Shown in pieces: positions 33,636 through 43,268 of a DNA stretch of 64,000 nt. Position numbers and translations under genes: made by a program. The number at the start of each line of letters is the position of its first letter. Position 1 is the stretch's first letter. The stretch comes from Selenomonadaceae bacterium (GTDB lineage Bacteria; Bacillota; Negativicutes; Selenomonadales; Selenomonadaceae), in assembly GCA_030523645.1 (NCBI GenBank), contig JAUNIB010000005.1, forward strand, positions 50,860 to 114,859, given 5' to 3'. The notes beneath the pieces are model-generated. The model worked only from the letters and a program-made list of their open reading frames with translations. It was not told where the DNA came from and did no database searches.

Positions 33636-34826
33636 ATGAGTTTGCGTAAATGGCTTTGGGCAATAGCCGCTCTTCTTGTTGGAATGTTATACATCTATCG
33701 TTTGGGCATTGGGGAGATGGATTTCCAGAGCTTTATGGCAGGAGTTTTAACAATATCGTATGTGAATATAGTGTTGAATGAATTCAAAAAGGGGAAAAAG
33801 GAAAAAGATAAGAGCCCCGAAATAAAAGAAGTGTCTCCAACAGTGGCGCAGGTAGAGTTAAAGGATGAAAAGACACATAAAAATACTAAGTTAATAGCCG
33901 GCAGCATAGCCGTTCTGCTTCTTGTTGGTGCATATTATGAGATTAATTCAAGAGTGGACTGTGGGGGTAAAGTATCAATAGTTACAAAGACATTTGCTCT
34001 TTTGGGAAATGGCAGAGCAGAATATGAAATTGGCAACTGCTACAGTAATCAGAAGAATTATGAAGAGGCTGTGAAATGGTATCAGAAATCCGCCGAGTCA
34101 GGGAATCACTGGGGACAAATGAGACTCGGCTATTCGTATATGGAGGGCCTTGGAGTTGAAAAGGATTTGTCTGTAGGTGCTATGTGGACGAGGAAGGCTG
34201 CAGACCAGGGTGATATAACTGCACAGTATAATCTTGGTGTTTCTTATAACAATGGACAAGGCGTGCCTAAGGATGAAAAAGAAGCTGTTAAATGGTACAG
34301 GAAAGCTGCAGACCAGGGTTTTGGAAGTGCAATCCATAATCTTGCCATGTGCTATGCAAAAGGAAGTGGCGTAGAAAAAGATTATGCGGAAGCAATGAAA
34401 CTCTTTGAGAAGGCGTCAAAGCTTGGGGAATACAAATCTACAGCAAACCTCGCAGATATGTATGATGAAGGAATGGGAACAGAACGGAATACAGCAAGGG
34501 CCCTTGCACTGTATAAAACTGTTGCAGAGAGAGTGCCTGCCGACGAGGCAGAAAGAAAAGATATAGCGAAAGTTCAGTTTGCATTGGGGAAGCGTTATTA
34601 TTTTGGAGAAGAAGACACGGTTTGCGATACAAAGGAAGGAACACGGTGGCTTATTAAGGCAATGGAAAATGGGCATGAAGAAGCCTGCTTTTATGTAGCG
34701 ATGGCGTATATCAATGAAGGTACATTACAGGAAGATATACGGAAGGCAAATGAACAGCTAAAAAGTGCGGCTGATAAAGGAAATACGCGGGCAAAGAGAA
34801 TGATCAGGATGATGGAAATCTACTAA
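33636..34826 (+). CDS. Membrane-anchored Sel1-repeat (TPR-like) protein
   Basis: 396 aa from ATG 33636 (GGAGATAAT upstream). Three hydrophobic segments lie in the N-terminal 120 residues (WAIAALLVGMLYIYRLG; VLTISYVNIVLNEF; LIAGSIAVLLLVGAYY). From about 135 to the end there are about seven Sel1-type repeats, with units ending in KSAESG, KAADQG, KAADQG, KASKLG and KSAADKG. Sel1 repeats mediate protein contacts and often act in signalling or stress. Probably a membrane scaffold. Part of the island; the vWA protein and the giant NTPase are possible partners, by context only. Confidence 0.85.
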   Translation: MSLRKWLWAIAALLVGMLYIYRLGIGEMDFQSFMAGVLTISYVNIVLNEFKKGKKEKDKSPEIKEVSPTVAQVELKDEKTHKNTKLIAGSIAVLLLVGAYYEINSRVDCGGKVSIVTKTFALLGNGRAEYEIGNCYSNQKNYEEAVKWYQKSAESGNHWGQMRLGYSYMEGLGVEKDLSVGAMWTRKAADQGDITAQYNLGVSYNNGQGVPKDEKEAVKWYRKAADQGFGSAIHNLAMCYAKGSGVEKDYAEAMKLFEKASKLGEYKSTANLADMYDEGMGTERNTARALALYKTVAERVPADEAERKDIAKVQFALGKRYYFGEEDTVCDTKEGTRWLIKAMENGHEEACFYVAMAYINEGTLQEDIRKANEQLKSAADKGNTRAKRMIRMMEIY

Positions 34827-34891
34827 ACGACCAGCCCCAAATGGTACAGCGTTATGTCGTGAAGTGAGAGATTGAAAGGTGATTGATATAT

Positions 34892-35146
34892 ATGTACTAC
34901 CAGACAGAAGCTGAACTTGTTGTGCGAGTTCCCATCTTCGTGGAAGCTGATTCTAAAGCAGAAGCCGATTTGAAGCAGGATGCGTACATCAAGACAAAGG
35001 AGTTCCGCAATTTCTGCAAGAAGCAGATAACAGCGAATCAGAAGTCCACCTGTGTGGTGGAAACATACAACGACCATTGCACAAAAGAAGCAACCGAACC
35101 GGAAGTATACATACTTAATGCCACTGCAGGGTGGCCTATAATCTAA
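34892..35146 (+). CDS. Small soluble protein of unknown function (84 aa)
   Basis: ATG 34892 with AAAGGTG 11 nt upstream; an in-frame TTG at 34883 is too close to it. VRVPIFVEADSKAEADLKQD and DAYIKTKEFRNFCKKQITAN suggest an alpha-beta fold. No family recognised. 14 nt before the following membrane-protein gene, so an operon is likely. Confidence 0.6.
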   Translation: MYYQTEAELVVRVPIFVEADSKAEADLKQDAYIKTKEFRNFCKKQITANQKSTCVVETYNDHCTKEATEPEVYILNATAGWPII

Positions 35147-35159
35147 AGGGGAATCTTCT

Positions 35160-35570
35160 ATGCCCATAATATCATTCATTCTGATATTGATGGTATTCGT
35201 TCCTGCGACGGTAGTGTTCATCTTTCTTGGTATTCCGTATTTTGCAGGAGCGTTCATTGGCTCATGGATGCTGACAGATGTCTATGAGGGTATCTATGAG
35301 AGGGTAGATGATACTGATTTTGATGACAGTCAAAAACATCGCCTTTGGGAGATCTCTTTTCAATATACACGCGGGTGGCTAACTTATAACTGGGCAAAGC
35401 TCGCCTGCTGCTTAGCCCCGTTTGCTCTGGTAGCGGCCCTCGTCGCAATGTTCACCGACCCATCAATCAAAGGCAGTCACGCATATTATGCTCTCATCCT
35501 CTCCTGCGAATTCATTGCATACTTCGTGTGTATATTTCGACTGTATCGCGATATTGTTTTTAGGAGGTAA
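35160..35570 (+). CDS. Small membrane protein of unknown function (136 aa)
   Basis: Hydrophobic segments at about 3-27, about 75-92 and about 106-128. The short loop DDTDFDDSQKHRLWE is acidic. AAAGGGG lies 8 nt upstream of the ATG. No family recognised. Its stop codon is embedded in the next ribosome-binding site (AGGAGGTAA). Confidence 0.65.
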   Translation: MPIISFILILMVFVPATVVFIFLGIPYFAGAFIGSWMLTDVYEGIYERVDDTDFDDSQKHRLWEISFQYTRGWLTYNWAKLACCLAPFALVAALVAMFTDPSIKGSHAYYALILSCEFIAYFVCIFRLYRDIVFRR

Positions 35571-35575
35571 ACCAT

Positions 35576-35644
35576 ATGAACAGGGAAAGCATTCAGTTTC
35601 ATATAAATTTAAAAGGAGGCTCTCCGTACCTTGGCACGGCTTGA
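35576..35644 (+). CDS. Coupled short ORF (22 aa)
   Basis: AGGAGGT, which overlaps the stop of the preceding gene, lies 6 nt before ATG 35576. The product is MNRESIQFHINLKGGSPYLG then TA. The signal strength suggests translation, but the peptide may be what is left of a truncated gene. Confidence 0.35.
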   Translation: MNRESIQFHINLKGGSPYLGTA

Positions 35645-35660
35645 ACCCCCTTTAGTGTCT

Positions 35661-35765
35661 GATTTTATCGTTGTCCGCCAACACACTGGCTCCTAAGTCC
35701 AGCTCCTATATCGAGTTTTATCGTTGCTCGCCAACACGCTGGCCCCTATGTCCAGCTCCGATATC
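35661..35765 (+). repeat. Tandem repeat, two 52-53 bp units
   Basis: Unit 1 (35661-35712) and unit 2 (35713-35765) share TTTTATCGTTGnnCGCCAAC, then ACACnCTGGCnCCTAnGTCC and AGCTCCnATATCGnnTT. They differ at about 8 positions. The 250 bp between the repeat and the giant gene contain no gene I recognise. Confidence 0.75.
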
Positions 35766-36011
35766 GGATTGCAAAGGTGTCAGACCCACCCGCAGATTAC
35801 TGCGATATTGTCATTATAATGCTCTGCGATTTATCGGAGTTGCATTTTTGTCAACATTCAGTATCTCTTTCAATTTTCTTTCGAAAGCTTTAAAATAACG
35901 ATTAAAGTTGATTGGAAGGAAAAGTATTATGCAGCACAGACTAGTGGTCAAAGCTGATATAGTAGTATAATTATATGGTGTTATTTTTGTTGGTTTGAAT
36001 GGAGTTTAAAA

Positions 36012-39000
36012 ATGGAAGAGCGATTAGAACTGCTTCGGCAAATAAGGGAAGCAATAGTACCACTGAAGGCTAACTATCAGCACACAGCTGGCCTTTTGAA
36101 GTCCTTGTCTGACCTTATAGAGAATGATTCCATGTTTCTTGATAGTGCGATGGTCAGTGATCTGAGAGAAGATCTTCATAATATTGAGGAACTGGAGACG
36201 AAAATTCAGACAGCCTATGAGAGGCTCCCTTATGGAAGAAATCTGCCTGCAACTGTAGGAGAATTAACCTTTGTCATAAATCGGGAGGAAACAAGGCTGA
36301 ATAGGGCAATGAAGACTAATAGTCTCCGTGACTTTATTAAAGGAATGAGGTTCTATGACGAATCCTTAAACTCAAGGATTCAGAGCAAATGCAGCGCTTT
36401 TTATAAATTCAAGCCTTCGAATTCCACAGATGACGAATTCGAGGCAATATACGCAAAATACAATCTCCTTCGTGAGGCCTGCACAGCCAGTGATACAGAG
36501 AGAATGCAGCTGTGCATAGATATGCGGGAGGAAATGGGCATTGATATTATAACTGCTATCATGCTGGGAAATCTGACCTTTCCGGGAAAAGAATCTGCAG
36601 AAAGAGTCGAAGCAGAGCAATCTGCGGAGAATGAAGTATCTGGTAAGTTCGCTGTCGGAGATGATGAGATAAATGCTATTCAAAAAGCGGAGGAGATTTC
36701 TGCTTATGTACAGGCTCAGAAGCCTGAACCGGCGTCGGAATTAAACGAGACTGCAGAGGATATCCAGATCACTGCAGAGTCAACAGAAGAAACCATTGTA
36801 CAAGGAATTACAGACGAACCAGTGGAGAACAATGAAGTGGCAATTCCTGACGGGTATGTTCAGCCAGATTCCGATGCATTGAGGGAATTGAAGTGCGAAG
36901 TTAGATTTGAAACGAATGGCGATAAATCCGAAGAAAAAGTCACCGCAAAATGGTTTTCGTCAGCTATTCTGAAATCAAAAATGACGCCGGCGGACATTAC
37001 GGTGCTGACGCATGTTGCAGAGGTTAGATGCTGTACACATGACAGATGGCAGACGATGGAGACTGCTTTAAAGGAAAATGGCCTGCCTCTGTTTGATGCA
37101 GGGAGAGGAATAGAGAGACTCTGGAATAATGGATTCCTTTGCAAGTGTATCGTAGATGGAGTAGGAGAATACTATAGATTAACCACAAGAGCAGTAAGTC
37201 TTTATGAATATGACAGGAATATTGAGAAACTGTCTGCAGACAAAAAAGAGTACAAGAGGTTAGTAAAGTTCTATAAGGAATGCAATCCAATAATGGGTCT
37301 CTTTTTGGCAAAAGGTTTCTGTGTGGATATCTACATGGATATCGATAATGACGAGACCGATTACCAGATCGGAGACAAAACTGCAATCGCAAAATTTATC
37401 AAAGGCAGTGGGGAAGACTTACGGGAAGTGCTTGTCTTTTGCATAAACTCAGATAATCCTGAAGATTTTTTGAAGATGAGGAAGGCTCTGGAAGGAGAGT
37501 ATCCTAATTGGTCATGTGCTATTGCGGTTGGTATCGATAGGAATCATGCAAAGGCAATTGCTGAATGGACAAGGAAGAATTTTGAGGATCGTCAGGAGGT
37601 AACTTTTGGATATATTAGCCTTGATTGTGATGAAGTGCGCGACATTGAAGATGACTCCGTAATAAAAGAGTATAGTCTGGCTGTAGAGCCGACCGACGTC
37701 CTTGAACCTGATACTGATGAAGACGCAACTACCAATAGTAAAGATGATATAAACGAGCCTAAGCCCGATTTCGGTTCAGCCGCTGATACAGAAACTGTCA
37801 TTTCGTATGAGAGCGCTGCAGGTAAGGAAGAAACAGATGCATTTGCTGCCGATACTGATGCGGAAGAAGCTTCCGTTGTGTGGGATGAATTATCTGGAGA
37901 TGGGCTGGCTGTTGAGGAGCAGTCACGGCCTGTGGACTTAGTATCGACAGAGTGCGCAGGGGAAAGCGTTGCTGAAGAAACTGAGGAGGATATTGAATCA
38001 GTTGCCAACGAAATGCTGGCGGGTAATATGTTCAGTTGTGCAATGGCATACTATAACGCTGCAAGCGAAATGGATTCCAAGTATGGAGAATCCCGTTTGC
38101 AGCTCGCATATGCACTGAATGATCCTGCGGCAAAATGTGAATACGCTGCAGGGACGATTATCTCTGTATTTATGAACGGTGGAGCCGGTTTTTGTAATAA
38201 ATACTGGTATATTGCAGCTGTAATGCGGTGTCTTTTCTACAATCACCGGGCGTATGACTATGATATAAATTCTATGCTCGGAACAATTGAAAAAGATGAG
38301 ATGCTGAACAGCCATCCGGAATGGAGCCAGATAATATACGAACTTAGAAAATTCAGAAATGAGACTGGGTACGGAATTGATAAGGTCGCTGATTATCACA
38401 GCAAAGGAGCTGCCGAAGTTGAAAACGGTCTTAAAGCGGTAAAGGAAAAGGCAAAAAATATCCACGGCAAATATGTAGCTGGTGGGCCTGCGAGCATGAA
38501 ATGGTTCTCTGAGAGGCACCAAAAGACATATGAGTATATCTTTGGAACATCGGAACTCTCCGATCTGATTGACTATGTAGCGAATCAGCCGGTTGAATCT
38601 GATTATATTGAACTTGTAGGCAGCTATCTGAAAGAACATTATCTGAAAGAGGATCAGGATATATCGATTGCATCCATTGATACGCATAAAATCAGTGATG
38701 AAATCGATGAGGCATGGGATGCCAGCAAACAGCTTGTTACGAATAAGAGTCTCTGTGATAATAACAGACTTACCGGAAAGTATCGGAATTCCCTAGATCA
38801 TCTTTTACAGGACATTGCTGAAATCTTCTGCAATTACGTAATCTATGGGGAGCAGCATCTTGGCAATAATTTTGCTGAAAAGCCTGAGTATAAAAAAACA
38901 AAAGGCATTCTTCTTGGATTAATCAGAGAAGCAGAAAAATATAGTAAATGCCTCCCGAAGCGGACTCCGCGTGAGGAAGTGGCGGGGCTTGCCGTTATTA

Positions 39001-41555
39001 ATGCAGCACTTGATGACATGAAGAAGCGCCTGAATGGAACATATTCCGAAAATGATTATCGGTTCTTTTATGCTAATTTCCTCACATCCGATAAAGTGAT
39101 GCTTGACAGTCGGTTCTTGCCGGTACTATTGAATGTTGATGGAATAAAAAAGGCCTCTGCTATGAGCAGAATTAGAAGTCATAGCAGGATATCGACAGCA
39201 AAAAGCTATGAAAAGCGGCTTGAGGAAGTGTATAACGAGGATAACTACGGGCTGGCAGATCTTCTTCTGGATTATCTGGAAACAAAGAGTCCCGGGATAA
39301 GAGAGCGGCATATTCAGGAACACGGCTACAATGAGTGTAAGGCTGCTGCTCTTGAACTTTTCGAGGATAAGTTCCGTCATTTCGTAGGAGATCTTGAATT
39401 GCGGCAGAGTTATGGTCAGGTAGATACTGCACGCAAGGAAGAGATTCTGCTAAATGCAAATAAGTACTATGAGTCGGCGAAGGATACAGGGAATTTCGGC
39501 TTCTACGAGAATATCCTCAACGAGTACATAAAGATGATTGCCAAAGAGGCAGAAACAAGAGGCGAGAGCGTAAAGCAGCGTCTTGCTGATTGTGAAGGCA
39601 GGATTGCAGGTTCGACAGATGAGAATGCAGAAGCCTGCCTGGAGATTGTAAGAAAACGCATCGCGGACAAAAATTACACGGCGGCAGAGGATATGCTTGG
39701 AAGACTAGAAAAAGGAGAACCCTTTTCCGAGGGAGATGTTTACGATAATGCAGAACTCTCAAAATTCATAAGCAGTATACAAGATCTTTATTTTAAGGTG
39801 AGTGACTTTAACAAATCACTCCAGTCGGTAGTCTATGCTACGGGCGCTAAAAACAAGGATGCAAGGGGAGCAGATGCTCTGCTGAAAGCATGGCCGCAGG
39901 GTGATGCTGCAGTAAATGCTAACCGGCTCAAAGCATTGCTTGAGGCTCTCGGATTCAGAGTTAAGGATATTATTGAGAGACAAAGACTCGGGAAGCATAG
40001 AAATTATGATGTAACGCTTGAAAAACCGGATAATGGACACAGAGATCAGGCAGCTCACCCTGCAGCAGCGTTCGGTTCTGCTGCGGAGAGCAAGTGCTTC
40101 AGGGTCGTTACAATATTTGGTAAGTATGATGCTGATCAAATAATGAACCTAATAGGTGATGTCGGAACAGCGAACAACACCATCATTATCGCGGATAATG
40201 CCATAAATCTTGTGGAGCGAAGGAAACTTGCAAGACTCATCAAGAATAAGGGAGGCAACAAGACATTCCTGGTTATTGACCGGGTAATGGTAGCATATCT
40301 TATCAGGAATTATAAGATTACAACTATCAATCATATGCTTATGAATATTGCTCTGCCGTGGGCATACTGTCAGCCGTATGTTTACAATTCGGTTCAGGTA
40401 ATCCCACCTGAGATGTTCATAGGGAGAAGCAAAGAGATAGATGATATTGAAGCTCCCAATGGGGTAAATATCCTCTACGGTGGCAGACAGCTTGGCAAGT
40501 CTGCTATGCTCCAGAAGGCGAAAGACAACATCAACAATGACGGCAATGGTAAAAAGGCAGTTCTTGTTGATATCAAGGAAAAGGAATTCGCTCAGGCCGC
40601 AGAGAAAATTTCCCGTGAACTAATAAGAGAAGGTGTCCTTGGAAGGGACAAAGAAACTGATAACTGGGATAAACTTGGAGAAGATATCAAGGATGTACTC
40701 CTTAATGAAAACTCCAAATTCTCATATCTGCTGCTCCTTTTGGATGAGGCCGACGTATTTATAGACAGCTGTAAATCCAAGGAGGTAAACTATCATCCGT
40801 TTGATGTTCTAAAGGATATTCAGAGAAGCTGTGAGGGAAAATTTAAATTTGTTGTGGCAGGTCTTCGTGATGTAATACGGTTTGCCCAGGAAAGTGCGCT
40901 GAGCAATAATTCTGTCTTAACGCAGCTGAAATCTACTGTGGTAAAGCCTTTCAACAGTGCAGAGGCCAGGGAACTCCTGCTTATGCCGCTTTCTTGCCTC
41001 GGCTTCATCTTTGAGAATGACGAAAAGACTGAATCCATGATAGCAAGCATTTTCTCGCATACGAATTACTTTCCCGGACTCATACAGCTTTACTGTGCAA
41101 AGCTTATCGAATCGATGCAGGCGGGTTATGCTGTGTATGACCAGAGTACAACACCGCCATACATTGTTACGGAAAAGCATATTCAGGACATTCTTGCAGA
41201 AAAGGAACTGCAGACTCAGATTAAGGAAAAGTTCGAAATCACGCTTAATGTCGGGGATGACAACTACTACAAGCTCATTGCTCTTATAATGGCGGCAAAA
41301 TACCATGAAGGAACAAGTAATGCTTGTTCAGCGGACGATATCCATTTGTGGGCTGGGGAGTATGGAATCCGTAAGCTTTTTGAGCTTGATGTGCGTCAAG
41401 TTGGAGCGCTTATGGAGGAAATGCAGGAACTGAATGTTCTGCAAAATGATGGAAATGGTGGTTACCGATTCGCTCACATGAGCTTCCTCCAAATGGTTGG
41501 CGATGGCAAGCTGGAAAAGATAGAAGAAGAACTACTTAAACTAATGGAGGTCTAA
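36012..41555 (+). CDS. Giant P-loop (STAND/AAA-like) NTPase, 1847 aa, uncharacterised
   Basis: The ATG has GGAGTTT upstream. Architecture read by eye: helical N-terminus (1-200); acidic low-complexity linker (about 205-290); winged-helix-like region (about 293-400, with ADITVLTHVAEVRCC and IERLWNNGFLCK); alpha-beta region (about 400-560); second acidic linker (about 560-670); long helical repeat region (about 670-1290); alpha-beta domain (about 1364-1450, FRVVTIFGKYDADQIMNLIG); NTPase (about 1469-1690) with Walker A GGRQLGKSA (Lys1496, Ser1497) and Walker B LLLLLDEADVF (Asp1578, Glu1579); C-terminal winged helix. This resembles signal-transducing NTPases used in phage defence, but no known system fits. 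The next gene starts 2 nt after its stop. Confidence 0.8.
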   Translation: MEERLELLRQIREAIVPLKANYQHTAGLLKSLSDLIENDSMFLDSAMVSDLREDLHNIEELETKIQTAYERLPYGRNLPATVGELTFVINREETRLNRAMKTNSLRDFIKGMRFYDESLNSRIQSKCSAFYKFKPSNSTDDEFEAIYAKYNLLREACTASDTERMQLCIDMREEMGIDIITAIMLGNLTFPGKESAERVEAEQSAENEVSGKFAVGDDEINAIQKAEEISAYVQAQKPEPASELNETAEDIQITAESTEETIVQGITDEPVENNEVAIPDGYVQPDSDALRELKCEVRFETNGDKSEEKVTAKWFSSAILKSKMTPADITVLTHVAEVRCCTHDRWQTMETALKENGLPLFDAGRGIERLWNNGFLCKCIVDGVGEYYRLTTRAVSLYEYDRNIEKLSADKKEYKRLVKFYKECNPIMGLFLAKGFCVDIYMDIDNDETDYQIGDKTAIAKFIKGSGEDLREVLVFCINSDNPEDFLKMRKALEGEYPNWSCAIAVGIDRNHAKAIAEWTRKNFEDRQEVTFGYISLDCDEVRDIEDDSVIKEYSLAVEPTDVLEPDTDEDATTNSKDDINEPKPDFGSAADTETVISYESAAGKEETDAFAADTDAEEASVVWDELSGDGLAVEEQSRPVDLVSTECAGESVAEETEEDIESVANEMLAGNMFSCAMAYYNAASEMDSKYGESRLQLAYALNDPAAKCEYAAGTIISVFMNGGAGFCNKYWYIAAVMRCLFYNHRAYDYDINSMLGTIEKDEMLNSHPEWSQIIYELRKFRNETGYGIDKVADYHSKGAAEVENGLKAVKEKAKNIHGKYVAGGPASMKWFSERHQKTYEYIFGTSELSDLIDYVANQPVESDYIELVGSYLKEHYLKEDQDISIASIDTHKISDEIDEAWDASKQLVTNKSLCDNNRLTGKYRNSLDHLLQDIAEIFCNYVIYGEQHLGNNFAEKPEYKKTKGILLGLIREAEKYSKCLPKRTPREEVAGLAVINAALDDMKKRLNGTYSENDYRFFYANFLTSDKVMLDSRFLPVLLNVDGIKKASAMSRIRSHSRISTAKSYEKRLEEVYNEDNYGLADLLLDYLETKSPGIRERHIQEHGYNECKAAALELFEDKFRHFVGDLELRQSYGQVDTARKEEILLNANKYYESAKDTGNFGFYENILNEYIKMIAKEAETRGESVKQRLADCEGRIAGSTDENAEACLEIVRKRIADKNYTAAEDMLGRLEKGEPFSEGDVYDNAELSKFISSIQDLYFKVSDFNKSLQSVVYATGAKNKDARGADALLKAWPQGDAAVNANRLKALLEALGFRVKDIIERQRLGKHRNYDVTLEKPDNGHRDQAAHPAAAFGSAAESKCFRVVTIFGKYDADQIMNLIGDVGTANNTIIIADNAINLVERRKLARLIKNKGGNKTFLVIDRVMVAYLIRNYKITTINHMLMNIALPWAYCQPYVYNSVQVIPPEMFIGRSKEIDDIEAPNGVNILYGGRQLGKSAMLQKAKDNINNDGNGKKAVLVDIKEKEFAQAAEKISRELIREGVLGRDKETDNWDKLGEDIKDVLLNENSKFSYLLLLLDEADVFIDSCKSKEVNYHPFDVLKDIQRSCEGKFKFVVAGLRDVIRFAQESALSNNSVLTQLKSTVVKPFNSAEARELLLMPLSCLGFIFENDEKTESMIASIFSHTNYFPGLIQLYCAKLIESMQAGYAVYDQSTTPPYIVTEKHIQDILAEKELQTQIKEKFEITLNVGDDNYYKLIALIMAAKYHEGTSNACSADDIHLWAGEYGIRKLFELDVRQVGALMEEMQELNVLQNDGNGGYRFAHMSFLQMVGDGKLEKIEEELLKLMEV

Positions 41556-41557
41556 TC

Positions 41558-42631
41558 ATGGCAGAAAAAAACATTTGGTGGTCACAGGTAGGTTCTGCCC
41601 GGGCTCTCATAGACAACATTGTCGGCAATCTTTTGGACAGTGGTGTAAGTGTGATTTTGACGGTACCTGAGGATATGCCATGGGAAAATAATTTTGATGA
41701 GATTGTCCGTGAGAGACTATATGCTTCTGCAGGAAGAAGTCCTGTTACAATATGCTGTGATGGATGTGAAACCATGAAAGACTTCACTGCTTTGGCATTG
41801 GACCAGTTCTGCAAACGCGACCATAGAATCAGGTACAGGTATAACAGACCAATAGGCACATTCGTAGGGGAGAATCCTGTTGCAACGATTCATGATAATG
41901 TTGTCGTGGTAGAAGGGGCAGTTTCCGGAAATCTCCAATGGTGGGCAGATTTTGTTCGGGATTATACAAGAGCTGCTGAAGTTAGCAGTCAGGATGGCAA
42001 TGGCAAGCACGGTACATTCTATATTAAAGTGAAGGAAGGTGCAGAGATTACTCCCAGCAGGGAAGTGGTTCATATAGAGTATTCGCGGGCAATATCCCAA
42101 TATTCAAGACATGCTTTTTATGCAGTAGCAGCAGAGGAAGCAGGATGCAACTATCACATGTGTGATTATTTGGTGGAGCTTCTTCTTCTGTGCTGCGGCG
42201 AAGATGTAGAGCTGGGATATATATGCTTAAAGGCTTACTCTGAATTTCTGAGGAGTCCTTATAAAGTAATGACCCGTATTAGGAAATCATTCGGGAGAAA
42301 GGGTGCAGAAAATGTCTATGATAATGACCTGTTTGAAAGAGAAATTTTCAAGGCACAGCTTAAAACACTTTTCCCCTTGATAGAAGAATTCCGTCTGGAT
42401 TTTATACAAAGAAATGAAAAGATAATTCGCGATAGCGGAATCCTGAGGGATGAGAATGTTTCTGACCCTGCGGACCTTGAGCTTGGTACCTATTACTACT
42501 ATAGAGATAGATTGGCTGTTCCCGAAGGGCTTAAAGATAAGCTGAAAAGATACAGAGAATACAGAAACCGTCTCGCGCACCTTCAGATACTTACTAACGA
42601 AGAGGCGGAGACGATTCTCCTCAGAAAATAA
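41558..42631 (+). CDS. Partner protein of the giant NTPase (357 aa, unknown)
   Basis: The ribosome-binding site GGAGGT lies within the last codons of the giant gene and the ATG is 2 nt after its stop, so the two are translated as a unit. Segments: VSVILTVPEDMPWENNFDEI near 30-50, DNVVVVEGAVSGNLQWWADF at about 113-132 (looks like a P-loop-fold beta strand resembling Walker B but without a visible Walker A), and a basic helical C-terminus (KLKRYREYRNRLAHL). No membrane segment. It may be an effector, adaptor or degenerate NTPase. I recognise no family. Confidence 0.75.
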   Translation: MAEKNIWWSQVGSARALIDNIVGNLLDSGVSVILTVPEDMPWENNFDEIVRERLYASAGRSPVTICCDGCETMKDFTALALDQFCKRDHRIRYRYNRPIGTFVGENPVATIHDNVVVVEGAVSGNLQWWADFVRDYTRAAEVSSQDGNGKHGTFYIKVKEGAEITPSREVVHIEYSRAISQYSRHAFYAVAAEEAGCNYHMCDYLVELLLLCCGEDVELGYICLKAYSEFLRSPYKVMTRIRKSFGRKGAENVYDNDLFEREIFKAQLKTLFPLIEEFRLDFIQRNEKIIRDSGILRDENVSDPADLELGTYYYYRDRLAVPEGLKDKLKRYREYRNRLAHLQILTNEEAETILLRK

Positions 42632-42685
42632 TGCCGCATGCATGTGTAAAACTTGCCGACGGGCACATATAGGCAATATTGAAGT

Positions 42686-42725
42686 AATGACTGAGTTACC
42701 GAACCGGTAATCTCGGTCATTTTTG
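42686..42725 (+). terminator. Terminator of the giant NTPase operon
   Basis: AATGACTGAGTTACC / GGTAATCTCGGTCATT stem (one mismatch) followed by T5. Marks the right edge of the island. Confidence 0.85.
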
Positions 42726-42903
42726 TGTCACTATGTCATAACTTTCGCATTCAAGCAGATTTAGCTCGACATTTTACATCCCTAGGGGTGCATTGTGTGC
42801 AAATGGAGGCTTTTGCGACAGAATTTTTGTGTGAAGGCCCCTTTATGACACTTTGAGGGTGGTATTATACAGCCAGTAAGGGAAAATGAAGGAGGAAAAT
42901 TTC

Positions 42904-43176
42904 ATGGCAGTAATAACAGTTGCAACAGGGATAAGCAGGTACGATAATACTCTCCGCTATGAGGATGCGGTCATTATTAATTGTGTTCCGATGGCGGGCG
43001 ACTGGTACAGAGGCGGTACCGTGACCGAGGTCTACCGGGAAGTAATTGATGCAGCGAACAGCGATGATGCCTTTCAGTATGATTATTATCGCATCACGGT
43101 AGTGATTGACGGTGAGGAGCCGCTGAATGATGAGTATTATGAGTATCTGGTCGCCGTTCCCGGCTCAACTTGGTGA
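42904..43176 (+). CDS. Small soluble protein of unknown function (90 aa)
   Basis: ATG 42904, with AAGGAGG 9 nt upstream; an ATG at 42886 in the same frame would place that site inside the coding region. GTVTEVYREVIDAANSDDAF and YDYYRITVVIDGEEPLNDEY suggest an alpha-beta fold. No family recognised. Upstream at about 42860 a TATTAT hexamer may be its -10. Confidence 0.65.
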   Translation: MAVITVATGISRYDNTLRYEDAVIINCVPMAGDWYRGGTVTEVYREVIDAANSDDAFQYDYYRITVVIDGEEPLNDEYYEYLVAVPGSTW

Positions 43177-43268
43177 AATTCGGGGAAGCCACGAAACAAA
43201 TGCCTGCGGGCCGGGACGGCAGGGGGCAGGACAGCGATTCCACGCACAAGCAGAGAAAAGGAGAATTT

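Noticed and set aside
35661..35765. CRISPR array
   Set aside because: The repeat units are adjacent with no spacers, and only two copies are present.
35671..35898. 75-aa frame across the tandem repeat
   Set aside because: Codes through the repeat with stop-poor sequence only; no ribosome-binding site.
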